Below, piece after piece: positions 7,290 through 12,337 of a stretch of DNA of 12,337 nucleotides. Position 1 is the stretch's first letter. The number at the start of each line of letters is the position of its first letter. The notes below the pieces were generated by a model. It made no database searches. It was not told the DNA's origin and saw only the letters and a program-made list of their open reading frames with translations. Made by a program: the position numbers and the translations under genes. Source of the stretch: Calditrichota bacterium (lineage in GTDB: Bacteria > Calditrichota > Calditrichia > Calditrichales > Calditrichaceae); assembly GCA_024278715.1 (NCBI GenBank), contig JAJRSN010000443.1, positions 1 through 12,337 of the forward strand, given 5' to 3'.

Positions 7290-8001
7290 AAGCTACGATC
7301 TCCTTTAATCGGCTGATTTCTTGTTTAGTCAAATAACGCCATTCCCCCTGCTGCAACCCTTTGGCGGTTAAACCGGCAAAAGAGATGCGATCCAACTCTA
7401 TAACGCGATAGTTTAATTTCTCGAACATGCGGCGAATCTGACGATTGCGCCCCTCCGTCAATTCAACTTCCAAAAGACTGCCGTTATCGACGATCCGCAA
7501 CTCGGTTATTTTACAGGATTGAGTCTTTCTGCCGTCCAACTCCACCCCGTGGCTCAAATGGTACAGATCCACGGGACGTATTACCCTGTTCAGCAGCACG
7601 CGATAAATCTTATTAACTTTATAATTCGGATGAAGCAATCGGTAAGAAAGTTCGCCGTCATCGGTAAGCAGCAAAACTCCCGTGGTATTGTAATCGAGAC
7701 GACCGACGGGAAATATTCGTTCGGGAACGGCAATTAAATCCAGCACGGTTTTCCGGCGAAATTGATCGCTTGCGGTTGTTACCACGCCTTTCGGTTTATT
7801 TAAAACAATATAAGTAAATCTCTTTTTAGGGGCTACCTTTTTCCCTTTAAAAGTAACCACGTCTTTTTCTTCGTCAATAACCACGCCAACCTGATCAACC
7901 CTTTTACCGTTTACCGTTACATAGCCCGCTAAAATCAGGTCGTCGCATTTTCTTCTCGAAGCAATTCCAGCCTGCGCCAAAAACTTGTTCAATCGTATCA
8001 T
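7279..8001 (-). CDS. rluB: rRNA pseudouridine synthase, RsuA/RluB family
   Basis: This enzyme converts a specific uridine in rRNA to pseudouridine; RluB itself modifies 23S rRNA near position 2605 (E. coli numbering). The N-terminus is an S4 RNA-binding domain (about 1-46, LNKFLAQAGIASRRKCDD). The catalytic domain shows NKPKGVVTT, the catalytic Asp103 in GRLDYNTTGVLLLTDDGEL, and the closing motif GRNRQIRRMFEKL. Its 240 residues are usual for the family. RluB is favoured over RsuA or RluE by the sequence around NRQIRRM and by the scpAB-rluB context seen in many bacteria, but the exact rRNA target is inferred. It starts at ATG 8001, 35 nt after scpB, and its last codons overlap the start of the next gene. 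Confidence 0.92.
   Translation of the reverse strand: MIRLNKFLAQAGIASRRKCDDLILAGYVTVNGKRVDQVGVVIDEEKDVVTFKGKKVAPKKRFTYIVLNKPKGVVTTASDQFRRKTVLDLIAVPERIFPVGRLDYNTTGVLLLTDDGELSYRLLHPNYKVNKIYRVLLNRVIRPVDLYHLSHGVELDGRKTQSCKITELRIVDNGSLLEVELTEGRNRQIRRMFEKLNYRVIELDRISFAGLTAKGLQQGEWRYLTKQEISRLKEIVAYGN
7300..7305 (-). promoter_or_regulatory. Ribosome binding site of the 567-residue protein gene
   Basis: AAGGAG on the minus strand lies 10 nt before ATG 7289, inside the last codons of rluB. It shows that the overlapping gene has its own initiation signal. Confidence 0.6.
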
Positions 8002-8036
8002 CGTTCATTCACCGGATTAGGTTCCACTTAAATTAA

Positions 8037-8711
8037 TCAAGAAGATTCGTCTTGATCATTTTCTTTAGCATCGGATTCGTTTTTATTTTCATCCTGATTT
8101 ATTTCAGCGTTTGCTATCCCCAATTCCTCCGGAGCCATTTGTTCCAGAACAACCTGATCCAGACTTTCCAGAAACTTTTCATCGCCTTTTAAAAGCTCGT
8201 CTATTTCTTTTAACTTTGGCAGATCGTCCAGGCTCTTTAAACCGAAATATTCTAAAAATTCTTTGGTTGTTCCATAAAGCAACGGATTACCCGGCGCTTT
8301 TTCTCTGCCCACCACAGTAATCAGATTCCGTTCGATCAGAGTACGCACCACGCCATCGACATTTACGCCGCGGATGTGCTCCATTTCCTGCTTGGTGATA
8401 GGCTGCTTGTAGGCGATAATGGCAAGGGTTTCCAACGCCTTGTGAGTGAGACGATGGGTTTGCCTGCTTTTGTAAAGTCTCGCGAGGTAATCGGCGTAAT
8501 CCGGACGGGTTACCATTTGAAAACCGCCCGCCACTTCTACTATTTTCAAAGCCGACGGCAACTCATCGTAGCGTTGGTTGAGCTTATTGACGGCTGCTCT
8601 GATTTCACGGGTGCCGATTCCTTCGATAATTTCTTTTATTTTATTGACGGGCAGCGGAGAATCACTGGCGAAAATCAACGCTTCGATTATTTGAATTGTT
8701 TTATCTTCCAT
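8037..8711 (-). CDS. scpB: Segregation and condensation protein B
   Basis: ScpB dimerises, binds the kleisin ScpA, and together with SMC forms the bacterial condensin that compacts and separates chromosomes. The 224-residue product has the two winged-helix domains of the family. The first opens QIIEALIFASDSPLPVNKI. The second carries the signature LETLAIIAYKQPITKQEME, then IRGVNVDGVV and PGNPLLYGTTKEFLEYFGL. The C-terminal 25 or so residues are acidic and Asn/Asp/Glu-rich, a variable tail. ATG 8711 is 1 nt beyond the scpA stop and is where homology begins. An upstream ATG at 8723, giving 228 residues and overlapping scpA by 11 nt, is the alternative. Neither has a clear ribosome binding site, so translation is probably coupled to scpA. 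Confidence 0.93.
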   Translation of the reverse strand: MEDKTIQIIEALIFASDSPLPVNKIKEIIEGIGTREIRAAVNKLNQRYDELPSALKIVEVAGGFQMVTRPDYADYLARLYKSRQTHRLTHKALETLAIIAYKQPITKQEMEHIRGVNVDGVVRTLIERNLITVVGREKAPGNPLLYGTTKEFLEYFGLKSLDDLPKLKEIDELLKGDEKFLESLDQVVLEQMAPEELGIANAEINQDENKNESDAKENDQDESS

Positions 8712-8712
8712 T

Positions 8713-9438
8713 TTAAGCCGCATCTTTTAGTTTTATTCGAATATCGTCAAAAACACCCGATTGCCTTACAACCACCTCTCCTTTTCGAACCAATTCCAGT
8801 AAAGCGATAAAGGTGACGATCAAAAGAATTTTCTCTTTGAATTGCTTCATCAGATCCTGGAATAAAATCATTTGCTTTTGCCGCAATTGTTCCAGTAAAA
8901 ACTCGGTTTGCTGCTCAACCGTCACGTCGATTCGTCTGACCTCATGATAAGTGACTTTGGGCATGCTTTCAAGAGCGCGTTTAAAGGCAATCATCAAATC
9001 GAACAGGGTAACTTTTTCCAGATATTCTTCGGTCGAGATATTTTCAGGGAAAGTTATGAATTTAAAATCGCGACGCGGAAAATACTTCCGGCGCTCGGAT
9101 TCCAGGGTTTGCAGTTCAAAAGATACCTCTTTGAATCGTTTGTATTCCAAAAGCCGCTCCACTAATTCGGTGCGGGGGTCTTCGTGTTCGTCGTCGCTTT
9201 CCAGAGGCGATTTCGGCAGAAGCATTCTCGCCTTGATGTGCATTAAAATGGCTACCATCTCGATAAAATCACCGGCGACGTTCAAATCGAGAATCTGCAG
9301 CGCCTCGATGTATTCCAGAAACTGCTCCGTAATATCGGCGATAGGGATGTCGTAAATATCGACCTCGTTCTTGCGAATCAGGAACAACAGTAAATCGAAG
9401 GGTCCTTCGAATATGTCTAATTTAATTCTGTATCTCAT
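8713..9438 (-). CDS. scpA: Segregation and condensation protein A (kleisin)
   Basis: ScpA is the kleisin that bridges the SMC heads and recruits ScpB. The 241-residue product begins with the family hallmark DIFEGPFDLLLFLIRKNEVD, then DIPIADITEQFLEY, followed by DFIEMVAILMHIKARMLLP (about 58-77), a helical SMC-neck-contacting region. The charged middle contains SPLESDDEHEDPRTELVERL. The C-terminal winged helix includes FIALLELVRKGEVVVRQ. Length and order are normal. Its ATG overlaps the trpS stop codon as ATGA, so it is probably translated by coupling. Confidence 0.94.
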   Translation of the reverse strand: MRYRIKLDIFEGPFDLLLFLIRKNEVDIYDIPIADITEQFLEYIEALQILDLNVAGDFIEMVAILMHIKARMLLPKSPLESDDEHEDPRTELVERLLEYKRFKEVSFELQTLESERRKYFPRRDFKFITFPENISTEEYLEKVTLFDLMIAFKRALESMPKVTYHEVRRIDVTVEQQTEFLLEQLRQKQMILFQDLMKQFKEKILLIVTFIALLELVRKGEVVVRQSGVFDDIRIKLKDAA

Positions 9439-10412
9439 CCCATTTTCATCGCTTTATGGACTTCATCCATTGTTTTTTGGGCAACTGCTTTTGCTTTTTT
9501 CGTTCCTTCGTTTAAAACATCGTGAATTTCATCGAGGTGATTTTCGTAATAAACGCGTTTTTCGCGGAAAGGCGCAAAGAAGTCGGCGATTTTTCGGGCG
9601 CAATTTTGTTTACAAGCCACGCACCCCAAAACGCCGCTCTCGCAATCTTTGCGAATTTGCAATTCCTCTTGGGGATTAAACTTTTGATGGTATTTGAAAA
9701 CGTTACACACATCCGGTCGTCCGGGATCGCCTTTTCGCACCTTTTGCGGATCCGTGACAGCCATCCGTACTTTTTTGGCGATATCTTCCGGCGGATCGGA
9801 AATTAAAATAAAATTATTGTTCGATTTTCCCATCTTTCTGCCGTCGAGACCCGGCAAACGCGCAAATGTGGTTAACTTGGTTTCGGGCTCAGGAAAAACA
9901 GGCGCGTAAATCTGATTGAATTTTCTGGCTATCTCGCGAGTGATTTCCACATGAGGCGCCTGATCTTCGCCCACGGGAACCAAATTAGCTTTGTAAATTA
10001 AAATGTCCGCAGCCTGCAATACGGGGTACCCCAGATGACCGTAAACGGTAGTCTCGGCGTTCAGGTCTCTGATTTGTTCTTTTAAAGTGGGATTGCGCTC
10101 CAAACGCTCTTTTGTTATCAGCATGGAAAAAATCAAATGCAGCTCCGCGTGTTCCTTGACGCTCGATTGCACAAAAATCGGAAGTTCGGGATTAATACCC
10201 GCGCTTAACCAATCTATGATCATTTGAACGGTATTTTCTTTAACTTCAAAAGCGGCGGAGGGATTTGTAGTAAGGGCGTGCCAATCGGCTACAAAATAAA
10301 AGCAATCGTATTCTTCCTGTAATTTTACCCAGTTTTCCAGCGCTCCCGCATAATTGCCCAGATGTAAACGCCCGGACGGACGCATTCCGCTTAAAATCCT
10401 TTTTTTCTGCAT
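9435..10412 (-). CDS. trpS: Tryptophanyl-tRNA synthetase with predicted [4Fe-4S] cluster
   Basis: This class I synthetase charges tRNA-Trp with tryptophan in the cytoplasm. The HIGH signature appears as HLGN at 17-20 (GRLHLGNYAGAL). The KMSKS loop appears as KMGKS at 193-197. The mid-region GEDQAPHVEITREIARKFN is typical of TrpRS. The protein has 325 residues, normal for bacterial TrpRS. The anticodon-binding part has four cysteines, C236-x20-C257-x6-C264-x2-C267, plus C271. This is very close to the C-x22-C-x6-C-x2-C set that holds a [4Fe-4S] cluster in Thermotoga maritima TrpRS. The start at ATG 10412 is set by CAGGAG 5 nt upstream. It leads the scpA-scpB-rluB string and has a candidate promoter 30-60 nt upstream. 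No T-box or trp-attenuator-like structure was seen. Confidence 0.96.
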   Translation of the reverse strand: MQKKRILSGMRPSGRLHLGNYAGALENWVKLQEEYDCFYFVADWHALTTNPSAAFEVKENTVQMIIDWLSAGINPELPIFVQSSVKEHAELHLIFSMLITKERLERNPTLKEQIRDLNAETTVYGHLGYPVLQAADILIYKANLVPVGEDQAPHVEITREIARKFNQIYAPVFPEPETKLTTFARLPGLDGRKMGKSNNNFILISDPPEDIAKKVRMAVTDPQKVRKGDPGRPDVCNVFKYHQKFNPQEELQIRKDCESGVLGCVACKQNCARKIADFFAPFREKRVYYENHLDEIHDVLNEGTKKAKAVAQKTMDEVHKAMKMG

Positions 10413-10417
10413 GGTAA

Positions 10418-10423
10418 CTCCTG
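10418..10423 (-). promoter_or_regulatory. Ribosome binding site of trpS
   Basis: CAGGAG on the minus strand, 5 nt before ATG 10412, fixes the trpS start. Confidence 0.65.
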
Positions 10424-10712
10424 TTTGAATTAATTCAGAATATTTAATTTACAAAAACATAGACTGACTCACAACCTGAGTTTTAATCTAAAAGTACGGC
10501 AAAACATTTTAAATTAAATCCGATCTTTAAATTTGAAATTCTTTCTTTAATTGTTTGGCGCACTGTGAACCGCAAAGCGACCGGTTTTCACAAAAAAAAC
10601 TCCGAATGAAAATGAAAAAGGCTGTCGAAAAGGCATCGGATTTTTAACTTTGTGACTTGGGGAATGAAATTCATTATCGGGTAAATGTTCGCGCAAATTT
10701 CTATCCGCAATT
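10424..10712 (-). other. Noncoding region between the HNH gene and trpS
   Basis: This stretch of about 290 bases holds no supported gene. Seen in it are the candidate trpS promoter and palindrome (10446-10481), and a short inverted repeat AATGAA-A-TTCATT near 10663-10675. On the minus strand there is also an imperfect stem, CCGATG with CATTCGG, around a loop of about 25 nt, followed by eight T residues near 10592-10599. That last structure could be a weak terminator for the HNH gene but is not convincing. Confidence 0.5.
10446..10474 (-). promoter_or_regulatory. Candidate promoter of the trpS operon
   Basis: TTGTGA (10474-10469) and TAAATT (10451-10446) are separated by 17 nt on the minus strand. 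Each matches the sigma-70 consensus at four of six positions. Initiation would leave a leader of about 25-30 nt before trpS. The -35 box overlaps a 5-bp palindrome, ACTCA-CAACC-TGAGT (10467-10481), which could be an operator. Confidence 0.35.
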
Positions 10713-11216
10713 TTAAAAAATGAACAAATACCGCTTCCAGGTGGGGTGGGGTCTTCCGGCGAGAACCTGCAGGTAAAAAAGTCGCGACGGTTTTGCCGGT
10801 TTTTTCAGGAGCTTCATTCCCGCCATTTCCGGCGTTTGGTTTCCCTTTTTGGAATTACAGACAAGACAGGCGCAAACCAGGTTTTCCCAGGTATCCTTTC
10901 CTCCGTAACTTTTGGGAATTACATGATCAATGGTCATGGGTCGGTTGTTTTTACCGCAATACTGGCAGGTGTGCTGATCGCGCTTAAAGATGTTTTTGCG
11001 ATTCAACGCCACTTCTCTGAAGGGTTTGTGAATATAGCTATGCAAACGAATAACGCTCGGACAGGGCATGCTGGTGGAAACGGAATGAATCACCGCATCA
11101 TATTTTTCGACCATTTCCACTTTTTGCGAATACATCAGAATAATGGCTCTTTTGACCGTTGAAATGGTCAACGGTTCGTAATTCTGATTCAGGACTAATA
11201 CTTTACGATTTAACAT
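10713..11216 (-). CDS. Stand-alone HNH endonuclease-fold protein
   Basis: This is a 167-residue HNH nuclease-fold protein of the kind found alone in many bacterial genomes; its role is not established. After an N-terminal region starting MLNRKVLVLNQNYEPLTI, the HNH core runs from about 81 to 137. A zinc-binding Cys84-x2-Cys87 and a second Cys117-x2-Cys120 pair flank the catalytic DH (Asp97-His98 in MTIDHVIPKSYGGKDTW), with Asn112 and Asn121 completing the motif. The C-terminus, GMKLLKKPAKPS then WKRYLF, matches full-length relatives as I remember them, so the gene looks intact. ATG 11216 is preferred over two in-frame upstream starts because homology begins there and AGAGGA precedes it. No restriction methyltransferase, intron or phage gene is nearby, so it is probably not part of a restriction system. 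Confidence 0.88.
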   Translation of the reverse strand: MLNRKVLVLNQNYEPLTISTVKRAIILMYSQKVEMVEKYDAVIHSVSTSMPCPSVIRLHSYIHKPFREVALNRKNIFKRDQHTCQYCGKNNRPMTIDHVIPKSYGGKDTWENLVCACLVCNSKKGNQTPEMAGMKLLKKPAKPSRLFYLQVLAGRPHPTWKRYLFIF

Positions 11217-11238
11217 TGCGCGTATTGTCCTCTCCATC

Positions 11239-11292
11239 CAATATTTTTTATCAATCAAATATAGTATAAAAATATTGTCCCAAAAACAATAT
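11239..11292 (-). promoter_or_regulatory. Nested AT-rich inverted repeats upstream of the HNH gene
   Basis: Three related blocks lie in a row: CAATATTTTT (11239-11248), its exact complement AAAAATATTG (11268-11277), and ACAATAT (11286-11292). The first two form a 10-bp inverted repeat around 19 nt containing a -10-like TATACT (minus, 11268-11263). The second and third form a 7-bp stem with a 7-nt loop, followed by T residues on the minus strand. The pairings exclude one another. This could be an operator pair, a weak terminator for the NlpC gene, or a small RNA switch. A convincing -35 box was not found. Confidence 0.4.
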
Positions 11293-11320
11293 GCTTATCA
11301 GAAATTGTTAAACTTCGGAG

Positions 11321-12097
11321 TTAAAAAAAGGTTCTTACTTCCACAAAATCTTTCAACAGCTCCGGGCTAAAATTAGGATCGGATTCTACCAGGGAATTTA
11401 TGCGCACCATTCCCCGGGCATGAATAAAATGTCCGTTTCCCAAAGCTATTCCCACGTGGGTTATTTTTTCGCCTGTCTCGGCAAAAAAATAGAGATCGCC
11501 CTTGTCCGCCTTTAAAGGATCGGAAGAAATTTTAACCGCGTCTTCAAATTGCATCCAGGCGTCTCTGCGGATATTTTTCCCGAAAAGTTTAAACGCTAAC
11601 TGCACAAAACCCGAACAATCCAAACCGTACGGGGTTTTCCCTCCCCAAACGTAGGTAGTGCCCAAAAAGCGCGAAATGTACTCCACAAAATTATCGCGTG
11701 TAAATTGCGGTAACGGTTCAAAACAATCGGAATGAATCCACCCTTCCTTTTCATCGGGAAAACGGGTTTTGATCCAGCCGTTTTGTTCTTCAAGCACCGG
11801 TATTTTTGAGCCCGCGCCTCCGTGACGCACAATTTGACTGCCGGAATCGGGTTGTTCAAAAAAATCGCAGCGCGGCGCGGTGATCATCTTCCGTTGTTCC
11901 CCGGGCTTACCGCAGCAACTCACCTGATGTTCGTTAATCCATCCTTCGTAGCCGTCTTCGGTTTCCACGCGTAAAAACGGATCGATTTTTTCCAACATTT
12001 CCAGTTTTTCCCACAGCACCGCCTGGGTATCCACTTCGCCGTGAAAGGTTGGTTTTCGATAGATATTGGCAAAACTAACATTTACGTAGTAATGCAT
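11321..12097 (-). CDS. NlpC/P60 (C40) peptidase, YkfC-like, with SH3 domains
   Basis: This is a cysteine peptidase of the NlpC/P60 family that probably cuts gamma-D-glutamyl-diamino acid bonds in cell-wall peptides. From start 12097 the protein has 258 residues. Two SH3-like domains occupy about 1-130 (NIYRKPTF…GYEGWINEHQV, then NGWIKTRFPDEKEGWIHSDC), followed by the catalytic domain. The triad is Cys161 in GLDCSGFVQ, His214 in THVGIAL and His226 in HARG. The Cys-His and His-His spacings of 53 and 12 match those I recall for Bacillus YkfC, and Trp151 in YVWGG is also kept. There is no signal peptide or lipobox, which suggests a cytoplasmic role in recycling muropeptides. ATG 12097 fits the homology. 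An in-frame upstream start at 12151 would overlap the candidate promoter. Confidence 0.9.
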   Translation of the reverse strand: MHYYVNVSFANIYRKPTFHGEVDTQAVLWEKLEMLEKIDPFLRVETEDGYEGWINEHQVSCCGKPGEQRKMITAPRCDFFEQPDSGSQIVRHGGAGSKIPVLEEQNGWIKTRFPDEKEGWIHSDCFEPLPQFTRDNFVEYISRFLGTTYVWGGKTPYGLDCSGFVQLAFKLFGKNIRRDAWMQFEDAVKISSDPLKADKGDLYFFAETGEKITHVGIALGNGHFIHARGMVRINSLVESDPNFSPELLKDFVEVRTFF

Positions 12098-12129
12098 GCT
12101 CTCTTCCCGAACTTTATGAATTTTGCTTG

Positions 12130-12158
12130 AATGTAATACACAATTCGTCAACTTTCAA
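12130..12158 (-). promoter_or_regulatory. Candidate promoter of the NlpC/P60 gene
   Basis: TTGAAA (12158-12153) and TACATT (12135-12130) are separated by 17 nt on the minus strand, with five and four of six sigma-70 consensus matches. Transcription would start near 12123, leaving about 25 nt before ATG 12097. This supports the shorter form of the protein. Confidence 0.4.
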
Positions 12159-12277
12159 AATAAAACGCAGCCATGAATAAGAAATAATTGAAGAGGGGTC
12201 GGGCAGCCGCCTGCCGTCAATTTAATAATTTAACCGTTGTTTTTTTACTTTGCCGTTACGGGTTTGCGGGAACTTAT

Positions 12278-12337
12278 TTATTCTTTTTTACTTTTCTTTG
12301 CTTTTTTCTTTTCGCTGCTGTCCGAGCTTTCAAGGTA
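12278..12337 (-). CDS. 3' end of an unidentified gene (Ser/Lys-rich tail)
   Basis: The minus strand has an open frame running in from the right edge: 19 codons reading YLESSDSSEKKKAKKSKKE, then TAA at 12280-12278. An acidic-serine stretch followed by lysines is a plausible disordered protein end. The sequence is too short to identify. A second frame is also open here (ending …KVKKNK), so the choice rests on composition. About 120 noncoding bases separate it from the NlpC promoter. Confidence 0.45.
   Translation of the reverse strand, partial: YLESSDSSEKKKAKKSKKE

Noticed and set aside
8376..8810. 144-codon plus-strand frame over scpB and scpA
   Set aside because: It is a shadow of two strongly supported genes with overlapping ends, with no domain of its own.
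8951..9355. 134-codon plus-strand frame antisense to scpA
   Set aside because: Ser/Arg-rich composition comes from the antisense of acidic codons, and no initiation signal is seen.
10413..10500. T-box or trp-attenuator leader before trpS
   Set aside because: The leader is too short after the candidate promoter, with no T-box bulge sequence, no Trp-codon leader peptide and no terminator/antiterminator pair.
10561..10593. Stem GTGAACCG…CGGTTTTCAC as a terminator of the HNH gene
   Set aside because: It needs a bulge, and its adjacent A/T run lies on the wrong side for termination in the minus direction.
10746..11162. 138-codon plus-strand frame antisense to the HNH gene
   Set aside because: The HNH gene on the other strand has a clear motif set. 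This frame has none.
12201..12216. GC-rich hairpin GGCAG-CCGC-CTGCC as a terminator for the gene entering from the right edge
   Set aside because: The stem is only 5 bp and is followed by a C-rich run on the minus strand, with no T tract on either side.
1..12337. Phage, insertion sequence, CRISPR array or defence island
   Set aside because: No transposase, integrase, spaced direct repeats or defence gene set was seen. The lone HNH protein is not enough to argue for one.

Overview
All recognisable genes lie on the minus strand, so transcription runs from high to low coordinates. The content is mostly bacterial housekeeping: tryptophanyl-tRNA synthetase, the ScpA/ScpB condensin partners, an RluB-type pseudouridine synthase, CMP kinase, ribosomal protein S1 and glycogen synthase. 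The lineage is inferred, not shown. The six-domain S1 with a long Lys/Glu tail, the [4Fe-4S]-type TrpRS and the HNH protein resemble, from memory, proteins of the FCB/Calditrichota/Ignavibacteria part of the tree. No phage, insertion sequence, CRISPR array, tRNA or rRNA gene was seen.

Layout in the direction of transcription. (a) 12337-12278 holds the last 19 codons of a gene that enters from the right edge. (b) 12097-11321 is a YkfC-like NlpC/P60 endopeptidase with its own candidate promoter. (c) 11216-10713 is a stand-alone HNH endonuclease-fold protein, preceded by an unusual set of AT-rich inverted repeats. (d) About 300 noncoding bases follow. They carry a candidate promoter and a small palindrome. 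(e) 10412-4876 is a tightly packed gene string: trpS, scpA, scpB, rluB, a 567-residue nucleotide-binding protein of unknown function, and cmk. Most junctions overlap or nearly touch (4-nt ATGA overlap trpS/scpA, 1-nt gap scpA/scpB, 11-nt overlap rluB/567-aa gene, 2-nt gap to cmk). rpsA follows after 104 nt and ends in a strong rho-independent terminator at 2561-2603. (f) glgA and a HAD-IIA phosphatase gene form a second unit coupled by an ATGA overlap. (g) The left 146 bases contain only broken reading frames.

How the genes fit together. The large string couples translation (TrpRS, rRNA pseudouridylation, S1), chromosome segregation (ScpAB with SMC) and pyrimidine nucleotide supply (Cmk). The cmk-rpsA pairing is familiar from many bacteria. 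The 567-residue protein sits inside this core string and is the least understood member. glgA supplies glycogen synthesis and is separated from rpsA by the terminator.

The points most worth a second look are these. The HAD gene has an in-frame TAA exactly after its last catalytic motif, and recognisable family sequence continues in the same frame to a normal-length end. The 567-residue Rossmann-fold protein has no known function. TrpRS has a Cys-x20-Cys-x6-Cys-x2-Cys cluster motif. S1 carries a tail of about 105 charged residues.
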